Part shown: positions 1 to 6,248 of the stretch, in pieces
How the letters are laid out: each line of letters begins with the position of its first letter
Position numbering within the stretch: the first letter of the stretch is position 1
Assembly (NCBI GenBank): GCA_023248615.1
Contig: JAHFEI010000103.1
Location: 1-7,096 of the forward strand
From: Nitrospinales bacterium
Lineage (GTDB): Bacteria > Nitrospinota_A > UBA7883 > JACRGQ01
Direction of reading: 5' to 3'
DNA length: 7,096 bases
Notes under the pieces: generated by a model
What the model was told of the DNA's origin: nothing
The model's database searches: none
Seen by the model: only the letters and a program-made list of their open reading frames with translations
Program-made: the position numbers and the translations under genes

Positions 1-446
1 GCACCGTTTCCACGGAGCGGAGTTTTCCTGGTTTGAGGGAGAGCAGGTCGATAAGGGACTTCCCGTCCATCAGCGTTTCGCGTATCACGCGGCTTAATTC
101 CAGCATTGAACGCTGGTATTCCGTCTGGTATTTGATGTAAGCCAGCAGGAGGTAGTAGCACATCGCCACCCATATCCCGCCGGTTATTCGCGTCGGCCAG
201 CGTGTAGCGGCGGACACCCTTCAGTCCGAGGTGGTACATCCGTTCGCCGTGAGCCGCCAGCCCCGTCTCAATCTCCCGCAGGCTCTCCTTCCTGCTTACC
301 TGGGCGTAAAGAAGCGTGGTAAGCTGGTTCCATGCGGTGAACCCCTTGGAATAGCGGTCGCCGTTGTGGGCTGAAACGGCCTTCTCGAATTGATATCGCG
401 GAAGGTGTTTGAGCAGTTCGGCAAATACGGTGTTGATATGGGGCAT
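1..446 (-). pseudogene. IS4-family (DUF4372-type) transposase, internally deleted and frameshifted; runs off the left edge
   Basis: Reading leftward from ATG 444-446, which has a good AGGAGG ribosome-binding site at 455-460, the first ~90 residues look like the DUF4372 N-terminal domain of IS4-type transposases. Visible pieces include MPHINTVFAQLLKHLPRYQF, SRKESLREIETGL, MYHLGLKGVRRYTLADANNR. At about 177 the family sequence jumps, with a +1 frame change, to the C-terminal end of the same kind of protein: IWVAMCYYLLLAYIKYQ, then ELSRVIRETLMDGKSLIDLL. The central catalytic DDE core, normally some 200-250 residues, is missing. The original frame happens to stay open to the window edge but encodes unrelated residues after the junction. 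It cannot be an active transposase. Family assignment is by memory of conserved motifs, not by search. Confidence 0.8.
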
Positions 447-545
447 GGCTTGTTCCTCCTGTGTTGATAAGGGTAAGTCGCATTTCCATTATCAAACACA
501 ATAACCGAATAGGCCATCACCCCTTAATTTTTACCGTACAGAAGT
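447..545 (-). other. Presumed 5' non-coding end of the IS4-type element
   Basis: This AT-rich stretch lies between the transposase start and the palindromic repeat that follows xseA. It contains the AGGAGG site at 455-460. It probably includes the terminal inverted repeat of the insertion sequence. A candidate on the minus strand is CTGTACGGTAAAAATTAAGG (523-542), but the other end of the element is outside the window, so the repeat cannot be matched. Short ORFs here on the minus strand show no recognisable family. Confidence 0.35.
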
Positions 546-613
546 GATTTTCCGCTGAAGTTTCCCCCGTGCTGGAGACGGGGCGGGAATGACAGTCTTG
601 GCGTAGCTATGAA
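546..613 (-). repeat. Palindromic dispersed repeat, copy A (degenerate)
   Basis: On the minus strand this reads TTCATAGCTACGCCAAGACT, then GTCATTCCCGCCCC, a small hairpin, and a degenerate right arm. CCCCGT (565-570) pairs with ACGGGG (578-583) around a 7-base loop. The outer arm CGGGAAT (584-590) has lost its exact partner; the expected ATTCCCG is now close to ATTTTCCG. It is an inverted copy of the repeat at 4606-4697, matching through the TTCATAGCTACGC flank as well as the hairpin. It sits right after the xseA stop codon. It has no run of T typical of an intrinsic terminator, so I call it a repeat and not a terminator. Confidence 0.75.
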
Positions 614-626
614 AAGTTCAAATGCT

Positions 627-1991
627 CTATTTGGCCTGTTTTTTCGCATCAACCCGGCATTCCAGTTGGCCACGATGTAACAGCAGTTCCAAGGTCTCAC
701 CGATTTTTACCTGCATCTCGTCTTTTATGATTTCGCCGTCCGGCCTGCGCGTTATGGAGTAGCCGCGCTCCAGTACCCTTAGCGGCGATAGCGCGTTGAT
801 GGAGCCGGACACCTCGGCGAAGGTGCGGCGTTTTTCCGCAAGGAGCATTCCCATCCTCCGCGCCATTTTATTTTCCAGGTTGCCCACGATATCCATTTTC
901 CTTTTTATCAGTAGCGATGGGCGCAGTAACTGCAGGTGCCGTATTTGCGAGGCGACGCGGTTTTTAGAAGCGGCGTGGCGATGCTTTACCGCATTGGTTA
1001 TGCGCATGAGATTTTCGTCCACCCTGCGCCGGTCGCCTTCCAGGAAGCGTGTCGGGTCGGTAAGCGCCGGGCTTCGCACCAGCCCCGCCAGCCTGTGGCG
1101 GTATTCCCTTATCATTGATGATGCGGCGTTTACCAGCCTGCGGTAGCAGGCGTTCACCGTGCGCGAAAGGTCTGCGCGGTTTTTCACCGCCAGCTCCGCC
1201 GCCGCGCTGGGGGTAGATGCGCGAAGGTCTGCCACAAAATCGGCGATGGTGAAATCTATCTCGTGCCCCACCGCGCTTATCACCGGTATGCGGGAGCGGT
1301 AGATGGCGTCCGCCACCACTTCTTCGTTAAAGGCCCACAGGCTCTCCGGCGAGCCGCCGCCACGCCCCGCTATGATGATATCCACCTTGCCATAGCGGTT
1401 GAAATCGTTTATCGCCTGCGCTATCTGCGCTTTTGCCATCTCCCCCTCTACCAGCACCGGTGCCAGGATAATTTTTATGGAGGGGTTGCGCCGCCGCAGT
1501 ATGCGCACCATATCGCGGAACGCCGCGCCCGATTCCGAAGTGACCAGCCCTATGGTTTCCGGATATTCGGGGATAGGTTTTTTGCGCTCCTCGTCGAAGT
1601 ACCCCTTGCCCGCAAGCTTTTTCTTCAACTGCTCGAATTTTATCTGGAGCGCCCCCAGCCCGGCAGGCTCTATCCTTTCCGCTATGAGCTGGTATTTCCC
1701 GTACGGGCCGTAGCTGGAAACGCGCCCCTTCACCAGTATCTTCATGCCGACTTCCAGCGAGAACTGCAGGTTCTTGCGCGACGAGCGCCACATGGTCGCG
1801 TCTATCACGTCTTTCTCTTCTTTCAGCGTTATGTACAGGTGGCCGGACGGGTGGTCTAGCGCTTTGCTTACTTCCCCTTCCACCCAGATGGACGGGAACG
1901 ACTGCTCCAGCAGGTTTTTGATAAGGCGCGAAATCTCGGCGACGGTAAATATTTTTTCCTTGTCGCCCACAGCTTCCGGGAAAAGGTCCAT
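627..1991 (-). CDS. xseA: Exodeoxyribonuclease VII large subunit
   Basis: Large catalytic subunit of exonuclease VII, a cytoplasmic single-strand DNA exonuclease that acts from both ends and yields oligonucleotides; it works with several copies of the small subunit XseB. The 454-residue length is normal. Residues ~14-110 form the OB-fold DNA-binding domain (TVAEISRLIKNLLEQ, WVEGEVSK, HLYITLK). The catalytic region shows GLVTSESGAAFRDM (148-161), IIAGRGGGSPESLWAFNEE (206-224), and SAVGHEIDFTIADFVADLRA (239-258) with STPSAAAELAV following. A long helical region comes next, and the family end motif LSPLRVLERGYSI is at 401-413. The start ATG follows argJ after a 9-base gap carrying AAAGGGG, so it is probably translated with argJ. 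No xseB is seen in the window. Confidence 0.97.
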   Translation of the reverse strand: MDLFPEAVGDKEKIFTVAEISRLIKNLLEQSFPSIWVEGEVSKALDHPSGHLYITLKEEKDVIDATMWRSSRKNLQFSLEVGMKILVKGRVSSYGPYGKYQLIAERIEPAGLGALQIKFEQLKKKLAGKGYFDEERKKPIPEYPETIGLVTSESGAAFRDMVRILRRRNPSIKIILAPVLVEGEMAKAQIAQAINDFNRYGKVDIIIAGRGGGSPESLWAFNEEVVADAIYRSRIPVISAVGHEIDFTIADFVADLRASTPSAAAELAVKNRADLSRTVNACYRRLVNAASSMIREYRHRLAGLVRSPALTDPTRFLEGDRRRVDENLMRITNAVKHRHAASKNRVASQIRHLQLLRPSLLIKRKMDIVGNLENKMARRMGMLLAEKRRTFAEVSGSINALSPLRVLERGYSITRRPDGEIIKDEMQVKIGETLELLLHRGQLECRVDAKKQAK

Positions 1992-2000
1992 CGCGCCCCT

Positions 2001-3176
2001 TTATGTGCGGTAGTGGGAGTTTATCGTAACGTACTCGTGGCTGATATCGCAGAAAAGGTAGCGGTCGCCAGCCTTCCCCCTGTTGAGCACCAGCCGCATT
2101 TTCACACGCTTTTTATTGAATTCGGCGGCAAGTTTTTTTTCGTCGATATCTGTCTGCGCCCCGTTTTTGAAAGCGGCATGCTTGCCGAAATAAAGCTCCA
2201 TCTTGCCTTGGTCCACCTTCGCGCCGGAATACCCGGCGGCGCAAATGATGCGTCCCCAGTTCGGGTCGCCGCCGTGTAGCGCGGTTTTAACCAGTAGCGA
2301 TCTGGCAACGGCGCGGGCCACCATAAGAGCTTCGTTCGCGTTGGCCGCTTTCTCCACTTTTATTTCCGCGATGCGCGTAACGCCTTCGCCATCACCCACT
2401 ATTTTTTCGGAAAGCGTGGTGCAAACGGCGGCAAGCGCCTGCACGAACTTTTTGTAGTCCGCGCCGCCTTTGGATAGCGGGGCATTTCCGGCCGCTCCGT
2501 TGGCCAGCAGGAAAACGGTGTCGTTGGTGCTTGTATCGCCATCGATGGTCAAGCGGTTAAACGTGCCGTCTGCCGCCTCTTTCAGCGCGGATTGCAAAAC
2601 GGCTTTCGGAACAGCCACATCGGTGATGATGAATGAAAGCATCGTCGCCATGTTCGGATGTATCATCCCCGACCCTTTGGCGCATCCCCATATGGCGACT
2701 TTTTTACCGCCGATTGTAACGCCCCTGGATGTCAGCTTCGGCTTCGTATCGGTGGTCATAATGGCGCGGGTAAAGCCTGCGGGGCTTGCCTTCAGCATTG
2801 CCGCCAACTTTGGGATGGCGGTGCCGAATTTGTCCCACGAAAAGTCCAGCCCGATAACGCCGGTGGATGCCACCAGCACTTCGCTGGCGCGGCACCGCAA
2901 CTGCCTTGCCGTCAGGCGCGTGGTTTCCAGCGCATTTTTATAGCCCGGCTTGCCTGTACCGGCATTGGCGCATCCGCTGTTGGCTATGATGGCGCGGTGA
3001 GTTTTTGCTTTTATATGTTTCATGCTCAAAAGCACCGGAGCCGCTTTTGCCCTGTTGGTGGTGAACACTGCGGCGGCTGTGCAGGGAGTATCGCTTACGA
3101 TGAGGCCGATATCTTCCTTATCCCACTTTTTAAGTTTCGCCTTGATGGCGGAAAACGAAAAACCCTTCGGCGTCAT
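2001..3176 (-). CDS. argJ: Bifunctional glutamate N-acetyltransferase / amino-acid acetyltransferase (ornithine acetyltransferase)
   Basis: ArgJ moves the acetyl group from N-acetylornithine to glutamate, regenerating N-acetylglutamate and releasing ornithine; some members also use acetyl-CoA for the first step. It is cytoplasmic. The 391-residue protein has ANSGCANAGTG (65-75), STGVIG (104-109) and the self-cleavage site in KGSGMIHPNMATML (167-180). By family knowledge the chain splits before Thr178 into alpha and beta chains, with Thr178 as the nucleophile. Further family motifs are TIDGDTSTNDT (210-220), GGDPNWGRI (302-310) and the C-terminal SHEYVTINSHYRT. Spacing is 61 bp from argC and 9 bp to xseA, all on the same strand. 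The start ATG has a modest AAGGGAAG upstream. Whether it is mono- or bifunctional cannot be told from sequence by eye; no argA or argB is in the window. Confidence 0.97.
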   Translation of the reverse strand: MTPKGFSFSAIKAKLKKWDKEDIGLIVSDTPCTAAAVFTTNRAKAAPVLLSMKHIKAKTHRAIIANSGCANAGTGKPGYKNALETTRLTARQLRCRASEVLVASTGVIGLDFSWDKFGTAIPKLAAMLKASPAGFTRAIMTTDTKPKLTSRGVTIGGKKVAIWGCAKGSGMIHPNMATMLSFIITDVAVPKAVLQSALKEAADGTFNRLTIDGDTSTNDTVFLLANGAAGNAPLSKGGADYKKFVQALAAVCTTLSEKIVGDGEGVTRIAEIKVEKAANANEALMVARAVARSLLVKTALHGGDPNWGRIICAAGYSGAKVDQGKMELYFGKHAAFKNGAQTDIDEKKLAAEFNKKRVKMRLVLNRGKAGDRYLFCDISHEYVTINSHYRT

Positions 3177-3237
3177 ATACTTCCCTTTTTAATTATCCCG
3201 GTTCCCATCTTTTCCCGCGCCAGTATGACGCATGTTT

Positions 3238-4257
3238 TCAGCACGGGCCGATGTCCAGCGCTTCGTTTTCCTTGTACTTGAAGCGGATGTTGAAACACTG
3301 CACAGCCTGTCCAGATGCGCCTTTTATAAGGTTGTCGAGAACGCTAAGCGCTATCAGCCTTCCGGTGCGTACGTCCACTATCGGTCTTATCAGGCAGAAG
3401 TTGGTGCCGACCACATCTTTCAACTGCGGGTTTTTTTCGGATATTTTTACGAAAGCGGCGGACGCGTAGAAATCCCTATATATTTTCGTTACCTTCTCCT
3501 GCGTGGTCGCGGCGGTAAGGCTGGCGGTTATTGTGGCATGGATTCCCCTGTTAAACGGCCCTAGGTGTGGCACAAAACTTACCAGCGCCTCGTGGTCGCA
3601 AGCGAGGGAAAGTTCCTGCTCCATCTCCGGCGTGTGGCGATGGTTGGGCAGGGCGTATGCGGAAAGGTTTTCATTCACCTCGCAATAGCTGTATTCATGC
3701 TTCGCCTGCTTGCCAGCGCCGGATGTGCCGCTAACGGCGCTTACGAAAATATCCGGGCTTATAATCCCCGCCTTCAGCGCGGGCATGATGCCCAGTATGG
3801 TCGCCGTGGTGTAACAGCCGGGGCAGGCGACAAGCGACGTCTTTTTAATTTTTTCGCGGTGCAGTTCCGGTAGCCCGTACACTGCGTCTTTCAGCATATG
3901 CGGCGCCGGGTGGTCGAGGTGGTACCACTGCTTGTACTGCTCCTTGTCCTTCAGGCGGAAATCGGCGGAGAGGTCGAAAACAATCTTCCCCAGTTTTCTC
4001 CACTTAACGATATGCTTTGCGGCGGCGCCGTGCGGCAGGCAGGAGAAAATAACGTCGCACTTCAATATCAACTTGCTTTCGATAGAGCAAAATTTCATGT
4101 CGGGAGCGCCCACGCCCATGATGGTGGAAAGCGTCCTGCCAGCGTTGGTTTGGCTGGCGACGGCCCTAAGATTTACGTGCGGGTGGCGGCTGAGGATTTT
4201 TGTAAGCTCTATACCGGTGTACCCGGATGCTCCCACGATGGCGACATCTTTTTTCAT
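3238..4257 (-). CDS. argC: N-acetyl-gamma-glutamyl-phosphate reductase
   Basis: Third step of arginine synthesis: NADPH-dependent reduction of N-acetylglutamyl phosphate to the semialdehyde, in the cytoplasm. The 339-residue length is standard. The N-terminal Rossmann motif is VGASGYTGIEL (8-18). The catalytic cysteine is Cys148 in VACPGCYTTA (143-152). Other family signatures are FSCLPHGAAA (71-80), FDLSADFRL (94-102), YGLPELHRE (127-135), VSGTSGAGK (175-183), NHRHTPEMEQ (205-214) with the conserved His, FVPHLGPFNRGI (228-239) and NLIKGASGQAVQ (309-320). It heads the argC-argJ-xseA group. The Shine-Dalgarno match upstream of ATG 4257 is poor. The last ~10 residues (EALDIGPC end) are not family-conserved. 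Confidence 0.97.
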   Translation of the reverse strand: MKKDVAIVGASGYTGIELTKILSRHPHVNLRAVASQTNAGRTLSTIMGVGAPDMKFCSIESKLILKCDVIFSCLPHGAAAKHIVKWRKLGKIVFDLSADFRLKDKEQYKQWYHLDHPAPHMLKDAVYGLPELHREKIKKTSLVACPGCYTTATILGIMPALKAGIISPDIFVSAVSGTSGAGKQAKHEYSYCEVNENLSAYALPNHRHTPEMEQELSLACDHEALVSFVPHLGPFNRGIHATITASLTAATTQEKVTKIYRDFYASAAFVKISEKNPQLKDVVGTNFCLIRPIVDVRTGRLIALSVLDNLIKGASGQAVQCFNIRFKYKENEALDIGPC

Positions 4258-4273
4258 AATACGTCTAATCTAG

Positions 4274-4288
4274 TTTGCCTAGGGCAAA
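4274..4288. promoter_or_regulatory. Perfect dyad upstream of argC, possible operator
   Basis: TTTGCC (4274-4279) and GGCAAA (4283-4288) are perfect inverted arms around 3 bases, ending 16 bases upstream of the argC start. It could be a repressor site or a small hairpin in the leader. It is unlike the usual ARG box (AT-rich TGAAT half sites), so I do not assign a regulator. Confidence 0.25.
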
Positions 4289-4374
4289 AAAGGAAGGAGA
4301 AAATTGTTGGCTGTGTGCGGCAAATATCGCAAATCTCCATTCATCCCCCTTTTGAAAGAGACCTTTGCATAACC

Positions 4375-4440
4375 ATTTTTCGTACGATACAAAACGGTGT
4401 CATTCCGGCCAAGCGAAGCGCGAGCCGGAATCCAGGTCCT
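4375..4440 (+). repeat. Palindromic dispersed repeat, copy C (CATTCCGGC type)
   Basis: ATTCCGGC (4402-4409) pairs perfectly with GCCGGAAT (4424-4431) around a 14-base loop. The left flank, TACG-ATACAAAACGG-TGTCATTCC, resembles the left flank of copies A and B (TACGC-CAAGACTGTCATTCC and TACGCAAAAATTGTCATTCC). The right border GGAATCCAGGTCC abuts the transposase fragment at about 4441. Repeats of this CATTCC-CGG form are common dispersed elements in several anaerobic and environmental lineages. The unit is not coding, although an open frame runs through it from the transposase fragment. Confidence 0.7.
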
Positions 4441-4613
4441 TAGGAACACCAGCTTTTTGTCGCGCTCCTCGTCGTAAAACTTGATGCGACGCATGGGGTC
4501 GGGGTAATTTCCCTCGGCGTAGAAGCCGGACAACGAGATTGCCTCGTCCTTCAAGGCGTTCTTTCCTTTTGAAGTCGATATATCCCCGGTCAACCGATAC
4601 AATTCATAGCTAC
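4441..4613 (-). pseudogene. Internal fragment of an IS4/DUF4372-type transposase
   Basis: The minus-strand frame reads about 57 residues of a transposase middle: GDISTSKGKNALKDEAISLS, GFYAEGNYPDPMRRIKFYDE, then ERDKKLVFL. The stretch GFYA..-YP-P-RRIKFYD and (D)KKLVFL is what I remember from the central beta-strand insertion of these transposases, upstream of the last catalytic Glu. The normal continuation (a T-N-N type turn) is replaced after VFL by copy C of the palindromic repeat, and the other end abuts copy B. A 112-residue open frame exists across the junction (4279-4617), but its second half is repeat and intergenic DNA. This region is the part missing from the deleted copy at 1-446, though it need not come from the same element. 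Confidence 0.65.
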
Positions 4614-4697
4614 GCAAAAATTGTCATTCCCGCCCCGTGTCCAGCACGGGGTAAACTCCATCGGGAATCCAGAGAAGCAAGTGTTCGTACGCATGAT
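4606..4697 (+). repeat. Palindromic dispersed repeat, copy B (most complete)
   Basis: Nested inverted repeat. Outer arms are ATTCCCG (4626-4632) and CGGGAAT (4662-4668); the inner perfect hairpin is CCCCGTG (4633-4639), loop TCCAG, CACGGGG (4645-4651). The ends also look like imperfect inverted repeats: TTCATAGCTACGC on the left and, on the other strand from the right, TATCATGCGTACG. This suggests a small non-autonomous mobile element (MITE-like) of roughly 90 bp. It begins a few bases after the hgcB stop codon and is an inverted copy of 546-613. Confidence 0.75.
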
Positions 4698-4710
4698 AAA
4701 GTAAAATGCT

Positions 4711-5010
4711 CTAGCAGCATTCGGAGTTTTTCGTGGCGCTGTCCCCACAACCGCACGCCGGGTTGCTGTTGGTTATCATCCCGCCTATGATGGCGCTGGC
4801 GCACCCTACCCCCGCATCGACTTTGATAGCGCCATATGCACAGTTTATGGCGCAGGCTCCGCATTCCATGCACATATCCCTATCGGTTATCTCAGCCTTT
4901 TTGTCTTTGATGGCGAAAACGGCGTGGGGACAAACTTCGGCGCAAAGGCCACACCCGGTACATTTTTCCTTAAAAAGTTCCAGGCTCGTTACATCCAAAA
5001 GGTATTTCAT
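4711..5010 (-). CDS. hgcB: Mercury methylation ferredoxin HgcB
   Basis: Two-cluster [4Fe-4S] ferredoxin that is the required partner of HgcA; by family knowledge it passes electrons to the cobalamin and may help deliver Hg(II). It has 99 residues. Cluster one is C17-x2-C20-x2-C23-x3-C27, followed by PHAVFAI. Cluster two is C47-x2-C50-x2-C53-x3-C57, in the HgcB-type CMECGAC motif. After the ferredoxin fold come the hallmark GVGCA (C70), an extra CGC (86-88), and a terminal Cys98-Cys99 pair, as in known HgcB proteins. The residue after C57 is Ala where Pro is usual. The start codon overlaps the hgcA stop (ATGA, 5007-5010), so the two are translationally coupled. A general ferredoxin is unlikely given the C-terminal cysteines and the hgcA neighbour. 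Confidence 0.96.
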   Translation of the reverse strand: MKYLLDVTSLELFKEKCTGCGLCAEVCPHAVFAIKDKKAEITDRDMCMECGACAINCAYGAIKVDAGVGCASAIIGGMITNSNPACGCGDSATKNSECC

Positions 5011-6182
5011 GCTACGCCGAACTCCCTCAATTTATAAATGACGATGAGAACGAAGGAAATGAAAGCCGCCAAAAGATAAACGGGAATGGCAAACTTTAAC
5101 TCCTTCTTCACCCCGGACATGCCGGTAAACACGGTCGAGCCGGTAAATTGGAGCGCGATATACGAGCTTAAAAGCGGGAACAAAATGAAAGTGGCCACCA
5201 TGAGGACATAGTCCATTCCAAAAATACCCGTGAACCCCGAAGAGGCCAGAAGCAACGCCATCCCCGTTATCCAGCCTTTTACCGCGAAGGAACGGGAAGG
5301 CACAACATTAAGCAACGCCGGGGTAACAAAAGCTCCCGCCAATACGGTTATAAGGCCTATCAAAAGGAACGGCCACCCGCCAGACCATGCGCTCTCAAAA
5401 CGTATGCCCAATGGCCCAAGGCCAAACAACGCCAGCACCGACAAGGCGTAGAGGGGGTACTTCTTCAGCGCCGGTACCAGCTCCATCGGGGTAAGTACCA
5501 GCCGGTCGGTGAAGGTGAATTTTACGGTGCGCATATCTGCCGTCGCCGCATAACCTGCCGCAATGTAGGCGGGAATATCCTTGGCATCAACAGGGCCGTA
5601 GTAGACGTTGAACCCGGTTTTCTTGTGGACAACATGAGCCGCCACACCGGGCGCACCAAGCTGGGGGAGGATGATTCTTTTGTGGCTGACAATACCCTTC
5701 AGGCCGGTAGCGGATATCCTGCTTACCAGTTCATCGGTGCCGAACGTCCCTTTTCCCGCCGCGCACCATACGTTGATGCCTTTGGTATCCAGCGCGAGTA
5801 TCCAAACGCTCAGCCCTTTTAAAGAGTGCCGCAGGATATCAAAGCTCAGCTTGTAATTGGCGCTCACAAGAACATCGGACCCGTTGTCCGGCTTACCCAC
5901 GGCGTACAGGCCGGGGCTGACGGTATATTCCATCCTGGAAAAACCGAGCCGGCATTTTATCTGGCCAATATAATCCGCTTGGGACCACTCGACAGTAACC
6001 GTTGCCGGGCGGGACGAGCCATCGACAACGCCGGGTTGACCTAGCGCATCTTTCGGTTGCCCGCAACAGGAGCCAGCATCCGCTTTAGTTGTACTTTCGG
6101 CTGGCGAACAACAAGATGCCGCCCCTTTTCCGCCGGGCGTTTCCATCTTTTGTATGTTTCCACCGGTCACTTGCTTTTCCAA
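5007..6182 (-). CDS. hgcA: Mercury methyltransferase corrinoid protein HgcA
   Basis: HgcA carries a methyl group on cobalamin and transfers it to Hg(II), giving methylmercury. The corrinoid domain faces the cytoplasm and is anchored by membrane helices. The 391-residue protein contains the diagnostic cap-helix motif NVWCAAGK (137-144), in which Cys140 is the expected lower cobalt ligand, followed by GTFGTDELV. About five hydrophobic segments follow, near 243-260, 270-290, 303-321, 324-345 and 363-384, as expected for the family. Residues 1-60 are a low-complexity extension with two Cys-Cys pairs (24-25 and 39-40). I take the TTG at 6180-6182 as the start because GAGGAT (6186-6191) lies at good spacing; ATG at 6144-6146 (residue 13) is the alternative. 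It heads hgcAB. The related acetyl-CoA pathway corrinoid protein lacks these membrane helices and an HgcB partner. Confidence 0.97.
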   Translation of the reverse strand: MEKQVTGGNIQKMETPGGKGAASCCSPAESTTKADAGSCCGQPKDALGQPGVVDGSSRPATVTVEWSQADYIGQIKCRLGFSRMEYTVSPGLYAVGKPDNGSDVLVSANYKLSFDILRHSLKGLSVWILALDTKGINVWCAAGKGTFGTDELVSRISATGLKGIVSHKRIILPQLGAPGVAAHVVHKKTGFNVYYGPVDAKDIPAYIAAGYAATADMRTVKFTFTDRLVLTPMELVPALKKYPLYALSVLALFGLGPLGIRFESAWSGGWPFLLIGLITVLAGAFVTPALLNVVPSRSFAVKGWITGMALLLASSGFTGIFGMDYVLMVATFILFPLLSSYIALQFTGSTVFTGMSGVKKELKFAIPVYLLAAFISFVLIVIYKLREFGVA

Positions 6183-6191
6183 GTTATCCTC
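6180..6191 (-). promoter_or_regulatory. Ribosome-binding site deciding a TTG start for hgcA
   Basis: On the minus strand GAGGAT (6186-6191) is followed by AAC and then TTG (6180-6182). The GAGG core is 5 bases from the TTG. The later ATG (6144-6146) has only a GGTGG at about 11 bases. The TTG is therefore favoured but not proven. Confidence 0.55.
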
Positions 6192-6248
6192 AAAAAATAC
6201 TGCATTCTCTGGATGCCCCCTATTTTACCGTTCCTCATCGGCACGAAG

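Noticed and set aside
268..520. Two short minus-strand frames near the left edge
   Set aside because: They overlap the transposase remnant in other frames and show no family features.
546..613. Hairpin after xseA as an intrinsic terminator
   Set aside because: No T-run follows on the minus strand, and the sequence belongs to a dispersed repeat.
1263..1859. Long plus-strand frame of 198 residues inside xseA
   Set aside because: Antisense shadow of a clear xseA; its product is not recognisable.
2658..3281. Plus-strand frame of 207 residues across argJ
   Set aside because: Antisense shadow of argJ with no family features.
3898..4443. Plus-strand frame of 181 residues across argC and the repeat
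   Set aside because: Antisense to argC and runs into a non-coding repeat.
4279..4617. Open frame of 112 residues on the minus strand between hgcB and argC
   Set aside because: It is a chimera: a transposase fragment running into a palindromic repeat and intergenic DNA. No ribosome-binding site was seen.
4375..4697. CRISPR-like spacing of repeats
   Set aside because: Only two copies here with unequal spacing, palindromic and mutated; between them is a transposase fragment, not spacers.
5007..6182. Acetyl-CoA pathway corrinoid iron-sulfur protein instead of HgcA
   Set aside because: NVWCAAGK, C-terminal membrane helices and the overlapping HgcB partner point to HgcA.
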